From assembly GCA_018830105.1 (NCBI GenBank), contig JAHJTC010000013.1, positions 1-61,884 of the forward strand: 61,884 bases of DNA. The letters run 5' to 3'. Both the position numbers and the translations under genes were made by a program. Below are positions 51,964 through 61,788 of the stretch, one piece after another (within the stretch, counting starts at the first letter, position 1; the number at the start of each line of letters is the position of its first letter). The notes under the pieces were generated by a model. That model did no database searches. It worked only from the letters and a program-made list of their open reading frames with translations, and was not told the DNA's origin. Source of the DNA: Bacteroidota bacterium (GTDB lineage Bacteria; Bacteroidota; Bacteroidia; Bacteroidales; F082).

Positions 51964-52740
51964 ATGAAAACTATTCAATTTTTAACAGTAACAGTTTTAG
52001 TTATCCTATTTAGTTTCAATCAGGGATACGCTCAAATGAGTGGACAGGAAATCATGGAGGCGGTATATAACAATCCTTCCGGCGAAAACATACAGGGGCA
52101 GTTGGAAATGCGGCTGATCAATAAACAAGGCGATACCCGCGTTCGCGAGCTTCAGCAATACATAAAAGATGAAGGAGCTGTGGAAAAAACCATTATGTTT
52201 TTTCTTTCACCGGCCGATGTGCGTAACACCTCCTTTATGAACTGGAGCTACGACGATGGTCGCTATGATGACCAGTGGATTTACCTGCCGGCGCTAAAAA
52301 GGGTAAAACGGATCTCGAGCGACAGCAAAAGCGATAATTTCATGGGTTCCGATTTTACCTATGATGATTTGGGCGACCGCCATCCCAATCAGGACACGCA
52401 TAAACTACTTGGTGAAGAGGTGGTTGACGGTTACGCATGTGTTGTTGTTGAAAGCACGCCCAAAGACGAAGCCTATATGTATTCAAAAACGGTTACCTGG
52501 GTGAACAAAGAAAACTTCATCGGGATAAAACGCGATTTTTATGACGAAGATGGAGATCTGCTTAAAACATTACACATCAGTAAGTTTGAAAAAATAAGCG
52601 GGTATTGGGTTATCCTGAAAACCCAAATGCATAACGTTCAGAAAGATCACCGTACCGAGATGATTTTTACTGATGTGAAGCTCGATCAGGAAATTCCCGA
52701 AAACAAATTTACAGAACGTGGCATGACGCTGGGGCGCTAA
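51964..52740 (+). CDS. Outer-membrane lipoprotein-sorting (LolA/LolB-like) carrier protein
   Basis: A 258-residue periplasmic protein; signal peptide 1-23 (ends GYAQ). It belongs to the LolA-like group found next to HAE3 transporters, with DDQWIYLPALKRVKRISS and the FMGSDFTYDDLG segment. The predicted fold is an open beta-sheet cavity for lipid or other hydrophobic cargo. It lies 19 nt after the PldA-like gene and 35 nt before the barrel gene, and would carry the exporter's substrate across the periplasm. Confidence 0.88.
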   Translation: MKTIQFLTVTVLVILFSFNQGYAQMSGQEIMEAVYNNPSGENIQGQLEMRLINKQGDTRVRELQQYIKDEGAVEKTIMFFLSPADVRNTSFMNWSYDDGRYDDQWIYLPALKRVKRISSDSKSDNFMGSDFTYDDLGDRHPNQDTHKLLGEEVVDGYACVVVESTPKDEAYMYSKTVTWVNKENFIGIKRDFYDEDGDLLKTLHISKFEKISGYWVILKTQMHNVQKDHRTEMIFTDVKLDQEIPENKFTERGMTLGR

Positions 52741-52775
52741 AATCACAGATGTTTAAGCATTAAAATCAAGGTAAG

Positions 52776-54017
52776 ATGAGAAAGTTAATAAGGAATTTGT
52801 TGTTGGTTGTTTTCGTGGGTTCGCTTGTTGGGTCGGTTTCGGCTCAACAGCTTGAACTCACAGGTTTTGCACGTAATTATACGGGGGTGCTTCTAAATGA
52901 TCAAACGGATTTTTCGATCGTTCAGAACACCTTTAACCTTAATTTTGAGAAAAGGGGCGAAACAGTTGGTTTTAAAGTAAATCCGTTGCTTTATCATTAT
53001 TTCGACAGGGACTTGGATTTTCGCCTGCGCGAAGCTTATATGGACATGTACTTCAATAAGTTTGATTTGAGAATAGGTCAGCAACAGATTATATACGGAA
53101 AGGCCGAAGGTGTTTTTATCACCGATATCGTTTCGCCCAAAGATTTAAGTGAGTTTTTGTTACCCGATTTTGACGAAATCCGCATGGGTGTTACAGCCGT
53201 AAAACTCAATTATTACATCGGAATGAACACCCTCGAAGCGGTTTGGGTGCCGGTTTTTTCGCCCACTTTGATGCCCGATTCGGGGAGCATCTGGCGTCCG
53301 GAACTGCCGTTCCCCATTCGGCCAACTTATGATTATTCTACCAATGAAGTAAAACCTTCGCTCGCGCATAGTGAGTTTTTTCTGCGCTATTCAGCCATGA
53401 CGTCAAAGCTTGATTATGAAATTGTTGGAGGTTATCATTATTCAGATGATCCGGTAATGCATCTAACGAAAACCATCGATCCGGTGAGCATGCAGCTACA
53501 AAGTCTGGTAGCGCGTCCTGAGTATCATCGCATGGGAATGTTGGGTGGCAGTTTGAGCACAACGCTGGGTGGTTTTGTGCTCAGGGCAGAAGGTTCTTAC
53601 AATAACGGACGCTATTTTCAAACCGAAAATCCTCAGCGCAGCGATGGAACAGTACAAAAAGACTATCTGCATTATATGGCCGGACTGGATTATACCTTAT
53701 CAGGCGTGAAACTAAGCGCGCAGTTTATTCAGGAATATATTCCGGATTATGAAACCGGCATGCTACAGGAAGAGGCCGAAAATACCATGACTTTTCTGGC
53801 GGCGAAAGACTACCTGCGCGAAAAACTCTGGATCGAGCTCTTTGCCTATGTGGGTTTAAACAAGGGCGATGCCCTTATCCGGCCGAAGGTGAGCTATAAC
53901 TTTGCCGATGGCTTTGATCTGCAGCTGGGCGCCAATATCTTCACCGGAACCGAAGGAAGATTCGGGCAATATCGCGACAACAGCATGCTGTACTGGAAGG
54001 TGATGTATAGTTTTTAG
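52776..54017 (+). CDS. DUF1302-like outer-membrane beta-barrel protein
   Basis: A 413-residue protein with signal peptide (1-23, ends VSAQ). It has many beta-strands of about 10 residues and a terminal aromatic (MYSF). LRIGQQQIIYGKAEGVFITDIVSPKDLSEF closely resembles DUF1302 proteins, which in proteobacteria are often encoded with a LolA-like protein (DUF1329) and an RND exporter. It would be the outer-membrane exit or acceptor. Last gene of the RND operon. Confidence 0.8.
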   Translation: MRKLIRNLLLVVFVGSLVGSVSAQQLELTGFARNYTGVLLNDQTDFSIVQNTFNLNFEKRGETVGFKVNPLLYHYFDRDLDFRLREAYMDMYFNKFDLRIGQQQIIYGKAEGVFITDIVSPKDLSEFLLPDFDEIRMGVTAVKLNYYIGMNTLEAVWVPVFSPTLMPDSGSIWRPELPFPIRPTYDYSTNEVKPSLAHSEFFLRYSAMTSKLDYEIVGGYHYSDDPVMHLTKTIDPVSMQLQSLVARPEYHRMGMLGGSLSTTLGGFVLRAEGSYNNGRYFQTENPQRSDGTVQKDYLHYMAGLDYTLSGVKLSAQFIQEYIPDYETGMLQEEAENTMTFLAAKDYLREKLWIELFAYVGLNKGDALIRPKVSYNFADGFDLQLGANIFTGTEGRFGQYRDNSMLYWKVMYSF

Positions 54018-54427
54018 AAAGTAGCGTTAACATTACTGAAGTGCTTCATCACATTTTTTTGGGTGAGATTTTTTTTAATGCGTCTAAAGCCTAACCAGTG
54101 TCTCCTATCAGGGTGAAGTCATGCAAAAGCTTATCTTGCTGAAGTTCAACTGAATTCTTTAAAATATAGCGTTGCAAGCAATCCAAGGTGTTGCAATTGC
54201 AGCGGTTATTGTTCTAATTTATAGCCAACGCCACAACAAAATACCAGCTGATATGCCTTGAAGTGTCACCTTAATGGAAAAAACCTGTTCGCCATACAGC
54301 CGCATTTTTGAAGATTTTCATGGATGAATTGCAGTGGCAGAAGAAAAAAATGAGATTGTTGATTAAGAAACACTTGGATTGGATTTGAGAAATATTTATC
54401 TTAGCCCACCAAACCAACACAACCCAA
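54018..54427. other. 410-bp intergenic region before the sensor kinase gene
   Basis: No coding potential was seen on either strand. The start holds GTGAGATTTTTTTT with a weak TGAAG/CTTCA inverted repeat that might end the RND transcript. The end holds the promoter-like pair described at 54374-54404. Nothing else stands out. Confidence 0.55.
54374..54404 (+). promoter_or_regulatory. Probable promoter of the LytS/LytTR pair
   Basis: TTG at 54374-54376, 20-nt spacer, TATCTTAG at 54397-54404 (one mismatch from TAnnTTTG). ATG follows 23 nt downstream. Confidence 0.5.
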
Positions 54428-56548
54428 ATGAAAATCTGGTCAGGGAGGATCAATTTTCAGGCTGTTTTATTCAGTCCCTTTGTTTTAGCTGTATTGCCGG
54501 CTATCATTTTGCTTTATGTGTTGCCCCTTGATTTTGAGAAGTATGAGGGGGAGGTGGTAAGTTTCACCAGAATCAGCTCGAATCAAACCTTGCTTATTTA
54601 TGAATATTTTGATTTAAATGGCGATTCGCTTCCAGAGAAAATTACCATTGGTAGTAGAGCTGATATTGATTCAACATTATTCAGGATACAGGTGTTTGCG
54701 CTTGATGATAAATTCAGAGACGAATGGGTGATTAAGCGGCAAGTGATCACTTATGCACCTGTTGAATTTTTTGATGCCGACAATAACAATACTTCAGAGA
54801 TTTACTTTTTTACGCAAAATAAAGATTCTCTCTTTTTGAATCGCCTTGATCCATTTGCCCATCCAGAAATGGGACTTCAATCTTTTTTTGTTGACGCTAT
54901 CTCTCATGACAGAAATACCTTTGACCTGATAATTGGTTCTTTATCGTTTGAGGATTACAACAAAGATGGTTTTTTTGAATTTACTTTTGGTGTTTCAGCC
55001 GGATATTGCCGACAGCCAAGAAGATTGTATCGTTTTTATCCATTGGAGCAAAAAATCGAAGCTTCTGCAAGAACAGGTGTTGGGCTTGATTTTTTAGCTG
55101 AAACACTTCAATTTGATTTTGATGGAGATGGTAAAAATGAATATCTAGTGAAAAATTCAAATGTCAAAAATTATTCAGAAATAGCTCATCAAACTGATTT
55201 AAAACCTATTGATACCTGCGCATGGGTGCTTGGCTATGATGATGATTTTCAGTTTTTATTTGAACCCATTGCGCTTCGAAACAACCTTTTTGTTCCGGCT
55301 TGGGTGATGATCGATAAAAAACCATACTTTTATTATGCGGAGAGGAATGCTTTGAAAAATGGCTATGAAATTATCATAAGGGATTGGCAGGGGAACATCT
55401 ATCGAAAATTTCCATTTAAAGAAGTTCATGCGAATGTTACTGCAGTTCCGGCACTTAGTAATTGGAAAGATTCACGCTTAATAATTACAAATGGTAAAGC
55501 TCTTTTTCAATTTGATATTCATGGAAATCAAATCAGAAAAATTGATTTAAAAAATATAGGTCATACAGAATTTTTTACCGTAGATGCACTTGGTAGTGCA
55601 GTTGAAGAATATGTCATTAATACCGGCTCTGGAATTTATTTGGCAGATCATGATCTCAAGCATCCCATCTTTGTGCCGCTTCCACAACCATTGTATGCTC
55701 CGATACGTGTTTCAGTAATCAGCAAAACCAAAGATTGTGGACTCCTCTCCATCAACAACAACGCCAGCTATTATGAGCTACGGTATTCAAAAAATCCACT
55801 CTATTTCTGGCGTCATCCCATCTGGTTTGCCGTTTACCTGAGTGTTGTGCTGTTGTTGTGGCTCACACAACTTTTGCAGAAAAAGCAGAGCCGGCAAAAG
55901 TATGAAGCCGAACGACAGCTGATGGCTTTTCGTTTTCGGGCACTTAAAAACCAGGTAGATCCGCATTTCACGCTCAATGCCCTCAACAGTATCGCTCAGA
56001 TGCAGGAACAAGGGCAACGGGAAAATGCTGGTAAGTTTTTAGTAAAATTCAGTCGTATGATTCATCACACCCTCGAAAATTCCGATAAAATTGAAACGAC
56101 TTTGGAAGAAGAGCTGGATTTTGTACGCGATTATCTGGATGTACAGCAAATGCGTTTTCGCAATGCCTTCAGCTACGAGATCAGGCTGGAAGATGAAGCG
56201 CTTTACGAGCTGCTTATTCCACGCCATTTGGTGCATACCTTTGTGGAAAATGCCCTCAAACATGGTTTGCGGTCGCTTGAAAACCCAGGCAAACTGATGA
56301 TCCATGCTTACCGCAAGCAAAATCAGGTAATCATCGAAGTGGACGATAATGGCATCGGACGCGAGCAAGCTTCAAAGAATAAAAGCCTGAGCACCGGAAA
56401 AGGTCTAACGATATTGGATGAACTGATAATGCTATTTAAACAACTGAAAAACAATAATATCAGCTATCAGATTTTTGATAAAAAGGCCGAGGGCGGAAAG
56501 GCCACAGGCACAAAAATAAGAATTGAACTAACCGACCATGACAGATAA
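54428..56548 (+). CDS. LytS-type (HisKA_7TM-less) sensor histidine kinase with extracytoplasmic FG-GAP/VCBS-like propeller
   Basis: A 706-residue membrane sensor. Helix at about 13-32, a large extracytoplasmic domain (33-455), a second helix at 463-482, then a coiled stretch and the His_kinase/HATPase module. The H-box is KNQVDPHFTLNALNSIAQM with His513, a variant of the usual PHFLFNSLN. The N-box VENALKHG (Asn608) and G-box DDNGIGR (639-645) are intact. The outer domain has four calcium-loop-like motifs: DLNGDSLPE (62-70), DADNNNTSE (116-124), DYNKDGFFE (176-184) and DFDGDGKNE (230-238). That suggests a beta-propeller that binds calcium or a surface ligand. It overlaps the response regulator by 11 bases. 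Confidence 0.85.
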   Translation: MKIWSGRINFQAVLFSPFVLAVLPAIILLYVLPLDFEKYEGEVVSFTRISSNQTLLIYEYFDLNGDSLPEKITIGSRADIDSTLFRIQVFALDDKFRDEWVIKRQVITYAPVEFFDADNNNTSEIYFFTQNKDSLFLNRLDPFAHPEMGLQSFFVDAISHDRNTFDLIIGSLSFEDYNKDGFFEFTFGVSAGYCRQPRRLYRFYPLEQKIEASARTGVGLDFLAETLQFDFDGDGKNEYLVKNSNVKNYSEIAHQTDLKPIDTCAWVLGYDDDFQFLFEPIALRNNLFVPAWVMIDKKPYFYYAERNALKNGYEIIIRDWQGNIYRKFPFKEVHANVTAVPALSNWKDSRLIITNGKALFQFDIHGNQIRKIDLKNIGHTEFFTVDALGSAVEEYVINTGSGIYLADHDLKHPIFVPLPQPLYAPIRVSVISKTKDCGLLSINNNASYYELRYSKNPLYFWRHPIWFAVYLSVVLLLWLTQLLQKKQSRQKYEAERQLMAFRFRALKNQVDPHFTLNALNSIAQMQEQGQRENAGKFLVKFSRMIHHTLENSDKIETTLEEELDFVRDYLDVQQMRFRNAFSYEIRLEDEALYELLIPRHLVHTFVENALKHGLRSLENPGKLMIHAYRKQNQVIIEVDDNGIGREQASKNKSLSTGKGLTILDELIMLFKQLKNNNISYQIFDKKAEGGKATGTKIRIELTDHDR

Positions 56549-57320
56549 AACCAACCTCATCACCAGCATCATTATTGACGACGAGCCCGATGCACGCGAG
56601 CGAATGACTTGTCTGCTGGAAAAATGCGAACAGATCAACAACCTTGAAAGTATTGCGCAACCATCACAAGCTATTGAAAAAATCAGACAACATCAACCTG
56701 ATCTGCTTTTTATAGATGTGGAGATGCCCGGGATGAGCGGCTTCGATCTGGTGCAGCTAATCCATGCTGAAGAACTCCATCCACATATTGTATTTGTTAC
56801 CGGCTACAGCCAATACGCCATCAAGGCCATCAAGGCCGAAGCCTTTGATTTTCTGCTTAAACCTGTGGATATTGATGAATTGCGGGAGACGATTCAACGC
56901 GTTGAAGCCAGGCTGGAATCAGCAGATCATGCCCACAACAGTGTGTCCGCTAATCCTCTTCAAGACACAGCCAACAACCAAATATCAGCTGCTGTTCAAC
57001 GGATCAAATTCAGCAGCCGCAGCGGTTATGTATTGATCGATCCGGCAGAAATTCTTTACTGTGAAGCCGATGGGGCTTATACCATTGCATACCTGAAAGA
57101 CGGGCGCGAGCTCACCGACTCGAACTACCTGTCGGCAGTTGAAAACCGCCTGCCTCAGGGTCATTTTGTGCGCATTAGTCGGTCGCTCCTGGTAAACCTG
57201 GCACAAATCATTCGTGTTGACCGCAAAAAGCACGAAATGGCAATTCGACAAGGCAATGAAGAAAAACTCCTGCAAGCCTCGAAGAGGTATTTTTCCGAAA
57301 TTGATCAATATTTCTCCTGA
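56538..57320 (+). CDS. LytTR-family response regulator
   Basis: A 260-residue transcription factor. The receiver domain (1-125) has the acidic pair Asp14-Asp15, phosphoacceptor Asp60 in LLFIDVEMPG, and the conserved Lys in LLKPVDIDE. The LytTR DNA-binding domain (about 160-258) has RSGYVLIDPAEILYCEADGA and FVRISRSLLVNL. It is coupled by overlap to the kinase gene. Target genes are unknown; the FISUMP lipoprotein just downstream is a candidate by position only. Confidence 0.93.
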   Translation: MTDKTNLITSIIIDDEPDARERMTCLLEKCEQINNLESIAQPSQAIEKIRQHQPDLLFIDVEMPGMSGFDLVQLIHAEELHPHIVFVTGYSQYAIKAIKAEAFDFLLKPVDIDELRETIQRVEARLESADHAHNSVSANPLQDTANNQISAAVQRIKFSSRSGYVLIDPAEILYCEADGAYTIAYLKDGRELTDSNYLSAVENRLPQGHFVRISRSLLVNLAQIIRVDRKKHEMAIRQGNEEKLLQASKRYFSEIDQYFS

Positions 57321-57593
57321 TCTGGCTTTTCTCTTTTGTCACTCATCCGTCTTTTTTGGCCGTTCATCCTTCATTTGGTGTGTTCTGCCAAGTCAAATGC
57401 CCTTTTTGGCTGTTTTTGGGGTTTTTAGATGAACTTTGGGTTTTGTTAAAATGATTTTGTGTGTTAGAATCCAATATATCATTCAAATCAACGAAATAGT
57501 CAGTATAGAAAATTAATTACTTCATTATTTGACGGCAAAAAATATGAGCGCAAAAAGTGTAAAAAAAAACATTAAGCATCCAATAATAACCAT

Positions 57594-60500
57594 ATGAAAA
57601 CAAAATCATTCTTCGCAGTACTTTTTGGCATATTGACCATTAGTGTCTTAGTTTTTCATGCATGTAAAAAAGAACAAAAAGATCCCTCACCACCAACTTA
57701 CACAGATGGGCAAGGAGAAATTGGCCAACTGGGAGGTACAATTACAATAGATGACGCTAGTTCGCCATTAAATGGTGTTACGATAATTGTACCTGAAGAT
57801 GCTTTACAAGTGAACACTTTAATACAAATTGTTTCTGCGCCTGACACAGTTTCGTTTCCTGGTGGTAGCACACAACCAATAGTTCAACTATTGCCAGATG
57901 GATTATCTTTTCAAGAACCTATAACAATAACAATGCCCTTTGTTTCGAGTAACCCTAATAATATTGGATTATATTATTATGATCCTAGTGAAGAACTTAT
58001 TGAAGAGCTAGAAGATGTGACAATCAATGTGCAAGAAGGCTTGATAAGCGGATTAACAAATCATTTCTCTTACTATACAGCCGCAGACAAAGAGGTAAAA
58101 GCAACAATAAACATGTTTCGTACCCAAGAAGGAGTAATTGGTGTTAGATTAGATATATATGGGACCAACAATGTTGAACTAGGGCTAAAATGGATTCCTA
58201 CAACATGGTGGCATAAAGTTCAAACCCTTGATCAAGAATTAAATATTTGGCAGGTGCTGACAAATCCTGGAGGTCCACATGACGGCAATGTTTATTCAAT
58301 TTTCGATGTATATTTAAGAGAGGGTGAGCTAATTGGAAGTGATCCGGTTTCGGCATCACATTTCAGCATAATCCGTGAAGAGAACGACCCTTTTAAAGTA
58401 AAAATCATTCAACGATTTCCTACCAATGAGTTATACTCTAGTGGGTTTTTACATACCGAAGATATTGAGAGCAATATGTCTGAGATGGATTATAAAAATC
58501 TTGGAAACTGGATAAACGGTGAGCCACTAATATTCCTGTTTGATGGTTTTGTGCCTAACCCTGATAAGAAGTATTTTGTTAAAATGGAATGGGTACTTGC
58601 CTCTGAACTAAATGCATCACCTCTATTTAATTACTCTCCTATATATAAACTGCATAATAAGCCAGATAAAAGGAAACTAAACCAGATGTCATTGACTTCT
58701 ATGGATCAAATTGATGTTGATAATAATTATATCATAGATGAATTTCAAGTTTGGGGTTTAAATACTGCACCCGTATGCAATTTTACTGTAGACAAACCTA
58801 ATGCAAGTGTTGGTGAATTAATTCAATTCAATGATTTTTCAGAATATACGCCAACCTCATGGCAATGGGATTTCGGCGATGGAATCACCAGCGCACAAAA
58901 AGACCCAACTCATTCCTATTCCTCGCCAGGAACCTATACAGTTTCTTTAGAAGTAACAAATGCCTATGGTTCGGATAATGAAACAATGGACATTAACGTA
59001 ACAGAAGCTACATTTATCGCTATTGTAACACCAAATGGTGATGAAGAATGGATGATTGGAAGCGAACAAACAATTTCCTGGGATGATAATATTGATCAAG
59101 ACGTTAAAATTACCCTCTTGCAAAACAATTTACCTACACTAACAATTGCCGAATCAACCGCCAGCAATGGAAATTTTGTATGGACTATTCCTAATACTGT
59201 ACAGGCCGGTACTGACTACAAAATACATATTGCAAGTACAACCAATATGAGTGTTTACGATAATAGCAATGACTTTTTTACCATTCTTGAACAAGGCAAT
59301 ATAATTGTAACAAAACCAAACGCTGGAACAATTTGGACGATGGGGCAATATAATGTACCAATAGAGTGGGAAACCGGCAATCTTGGAGGAACAGTAACCA
59401 TTCAAGTGTACAAAGGAGATAATAAACTCGGAACACCCACTCCCGACGCTCCTAACAATGGCTCATATACAGGATACAATGTTCAAACAACATTAGCCGA
59501 AGGTAACGATTATCGCATTAAAATAATCTCGAATGTTAACCCTGTAAAGTTTGATTTTAGTGAGTACTTTGAGATAACTGAAAGTGACAATTTACCGCCC
59601 GAACCGCCATATGATCCCTACCCAGAAGAAGGAGCAGTATTAGAGGAATTGACGGCAAATTTATTCTGGAACTGTGAAGACCCGGAAGGTGATCCATTAA
59701 CTTATGATGTATATGTAGGAGAAAACAATCCTAACCCTACACAATTATTGGCTGATGACTTGGAAACAAATACCGCACCCTATGAAAATCTCAATCCTGG
59801 TACAACTTACTATTGGAAAGTAGTTGCTAAAGATGATCATGAAAATGAAACAGCAAGCGCTGTATGGTGGTTTGAAATCGAAAGCGCAAATCCTCCTGTT
59901 GCAGATTTTGAAGCTGATATAACAAGTGGATATGCACCCCTTATTGTCAATTTCAATGATCTTACTATAAATGAACCTACAAGTTGGCTTTGGGATTTTG
60001 GAGATGGGGAAACAAGTACTGAACAAAACCCATTGCATATATACAATCAAGGAGGCAGTTACAATGTTTCCCTAACTGTTTCAAACGAAATGGGTACTGA
60101 TAGCAAAATAAAAGAAGGTTATATCTTAATTAGTACTTTTTGTCCTGAATCAATCACAGATGTTGAAGGAAATGTATACAGTACAGTACTTATAAACAAT
60201 CAATGTTGGATGGCAGAAAACCTAAAGACAAGTACCTTTGACAATGGTGAGGCTATTCCAAATGTTACGAGTAGTAGTAGCTGGCTTAACCTGACATCTC
60301 CAGCATTTTGCTGGCATAATAACGATGAATCATGGAAAGATACTTATGGTACCTTATATAATTGGTTTGCAGTGGGTAGTTCGAATGGTTTGTGCCCGGA
60401 TGGCTGGCATGTGCCTTCAAATGGAGAATGGTCGCAATTAGCTAATTTTATTGGAGGAGTAGTTGCGCCAAATGGTAATAAATTAAAATCTTGTCGTCAA

Positions 60501-60803
60501 GTAGACTCCCCTTTAGGTGGAAATTGTGATACGGAAGATCATCCCAGATGGGATGCTAATGAGATTAATTATGGAACAGATGACTATGGCTTAATGGGTC
60601 TTCCAGGAGGTAGCAGAAGTTCTAATGACGGTCTTTTTTCTTCTCTTGGAATAATAGGGATTTGGTGGAGTTCCACTACTATAGCAGGTGCTAATGCGCT
60701 GCCAAGGTGGATTTCATATAATACTGGTAACATTCAAGGTGGAAACTCTGGTGATTATCGCAATAAAAGAGCTGGTTTATCAGTTCGTTGCTTAAAGAAT
60801 TAG
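57594..60803 (+). CDS. Surface-type lipoprotein with ZU5-like, PKD and FISUMP domains
   Basis: A 1069-residue lipoprotein; lipobox FHAC with Cys24, followed by KKEQKD. Order: ZU5-like domain (about 42-165; GVTIIVPEDAL), a long linker domain, PKD 1 (about 392-470; WQWDFGDG), two Ig/Ser-Thr-type repeats starting IVTPNGDEEW and IIVTKPNAGTIWT, a fibronectin-type segment (YYWKVVAKDDHE), PKD 2 (about 769-850; WLWDFGDG), and a C-terminal FISUMP domain (about 855-1069; CWMAENLKT, LYNWFAVG, CPDGWHVPSNGEW). Probably surface-exposed and adhesive or carbohydrate-related; the function is unknown. Monocistronic, in DNA more AT-rich than the housekeeping genes to the left. Confidence 0.82.
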   Translation: MKTKSFFAVLFGILTISVLVFHACKKEQKDPSPPTYTDGQGEIGQLGGTITIDDASSPLNGVTIIVPEDALQVNTLIQIVSAPDTVSFPGGSTQPIVQLLPDGLSFQEPITITMPFVSSNPNNIGLYYYDPSEELIEELEDVTINVQEGLISGLTNHFSYYTAADKEVKATINMFRTQEGVIGVRLDIYGTNNVELGLKWIPTTWWHKVQTLDQELNIWQVLTNPGGPHDGNVYSIFDVYLREGELIGSDPVSASHFSIIREENDPFKVKIIQRFPTNELYSSGFLHTEDIESNMSEMDYKNLGNWINGEPLIFLFDGFVPNPDKKYFVKMEWVLASELNASPLFNYSPIYKLHNKPDKRKLNQMSLTSMDQIDVDNNYIIDEFQVWGLNTAPVCNFTVDKPNASVGELIQFNDFSEYTPTSWQWDFGDGITSAQKDPTHSYSSPGTYTVSLEVTNAYGSDNETMDINVTEATFIAIVTPNGDEEWMIGSEQTISWDDNIDQDVKITLLQNNLPTLTIAESTASNGNFVWTIPNTVQAGTDYKIHIASTTNMSVYDNSNDFFTILEQGNIIVTKPNAGTIWTMGQYNVPIEWETGNLGGTVTIQVYKGDNKLGTPTPDAPNNGSYTGYNVQTTLAEGNDYRIKIISNVNPVKFDFSEYFEITESDNLPPEPPYDPYPEEGAVLEELTANLFWNCEDPEGDPLTYDVYVGENNPNPTQLLADDLETNTAPYENLNPGTTYYWKVVAKDDHENETASAVWWFEIESANPPVADFEADITSGYAPLIVNFNDLTINEPTSWLWDFGDGETSTEQNPLHIYNQGGSYNVSLTVSNEMGTDSKIKEGYILISTFCPESITDVEGNVYSTVLINNQCWMAENLKTSTFDNGEAIPNVTSSSSWLNLTSPAFCWHNNDESWKDTYGTLYNWFAVGSSNGLCPDGWHVPSNGEWSQLANFIGGVVAPNGNKLKSCRQVDSPLGGNCDTEDHPRWDANEINYGTDDYGLMGLPGGSRSSNDGLFSSLGIIGIWWSSTTIAGANALPRWISYNTGNIQGGNSGDYRNKRAGLSVRCLKN

Positions 60804-61108
60804 TTTGTTCAGAACAAGTTTAAATTTTTCTCTTCAGGGTAAGGATTGAGAAGTACAATTGATTTTTTGTCTATAATGGAATTGCAATTAATTAATAACT
60901 AACAAATTATATGTAAGAACCATGAAAAAAACTCATCCTATACAGTAATTGGGATTTTTCAGAGCCTAGCATTTGTACAACTAATGGAGATAAACTAAAC
61001 AATATCATAATTGTACATTAACATACATATTTAAATTCAATAATTAATAGAATTAGAAATAACTCAAATAGAGCACATTATATTCAATACTAACTAAAAT
61101 TTATTATT
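60804..61108. other. 305-bp AT-rich intergenic region
   Basis: No gene supported. An ATGAAAAAA start at about 60921 is closed after eight codons by TAA, so if a secretion signal or small gene ever existed here it is broken. Otherwise the sequence is AT-rich without visible promoter or hairpin. Confidence 0.5.
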
Positions 61109-61270
61109 ATGGCGCAAACATGTCCAAATTGCAACACAGCTCAAGGTTGGGGTCACAGATTAATTAAATGTTCCACTTGTGATAAAGTATTCTGCTTAAA
61201 TTGCGGAAAAGGATTGAAACATAAATGTCCGTATTGCGATACAATACCTTCGAATAAGGATAAAATTTAA
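61109..61270 (+). CDS. 53-residue zinc-ribbon protein, function unknown
   Basis: Starts MAQTCPNCNTAQGWG and contains nine cysteines, of which eight form four CxxC pairs: CPNC (5-8), CSTC (21-24), CLNC (29-32) and CPYC (40-43); the ninth, Cys... is not assigned because the count of pairs already accounts for those I can place with certainty. Such a set would bind two zinc ions. No longer domain is attached. It stands alone between the FISUMP and a small membrane protein. I do not recognise a named family. Confidence 0.7.
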   Translation: MAQTCPNCNTAQGWGHRLIKCSTCDKVFCLNCGKGLKHKCPYCDTIPSNKDKI

Positions 61271-61434
61271 ATCTCTCACTTATGTCATCACCAGAGTTGT
61301 GAATGATATACTTTTGCATAATTTTTATTTATTATACACTCTTTGCAAACGCAAGTGCAATAGGGTGTTTATTATTAACAGATAAGTTGTAGAGAAAATT
61401 CATAAATTTTCTCTACAACAAAACCTCATCCTCT

Positions 61435-61788
61435 ATGAAATTTATCTTTCAATTAATTCTCGCGCTCGTGTTTATGTTAGTTATGTTTTTCCTAGTTGGC
61501 TATGGTACTGCTTTTTACTATCAAAAGGTTTATACATCAAGAATATCCCAAGAAGAATTCCAGCATAAAATGGCCGATTACAATTACATTAAGATGGTAG
61601 AGGATGAAAAACAAATGATCGCAAAAGAAATAAATGTTAATTATGTATATATTATAACAGCCATAATTATAGTTATCTCAGTATTTTTTCTTGTAAAATA
61701 TAAGGGATTTAAAGAACTTTTCGTTTTATTCAAAAAGAGTTTGCCTTTAGTACATGACAAAAAATATAACCAATTGAATATCAACTAA
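61435..61788 (+). CDS. Small two-helix membrane protein, function unknown
   Basis: A 117-residue protein with an N-terminal hydrophobic segment (about 4-26), a polar charged middle with many Glu and Lys (about 30-66), a second hydrophobic segment (about 69-88), and a basic tail. No recognised domain. Sparse, AT-rich surroundings and lack of operon partners give no hint of role. The last 86 bases of the window after it show a weak ATACTG/CAGTAT hairpin and an ATG at 61875 that is cut off by the window edge. Confidence 0.6.
   Translation: MKFIFQLILALVFMLVMFFLVGYGTAFYYQKVYTSRISQEEFQHKMADYNYIKMVEDEKQMIAKEINVNYVYIITAIIIVISVFFLVKYKGFKELFVLFKKSLPLVHDKKYNQLNIN

Noticed and set aside
60921..60947. 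Short frame starting ATGAAAAAAACTCATCC
   Set aside because: It closes after eight codons; there is no evidence of frameshift partners strong enough to call a pseudogene.
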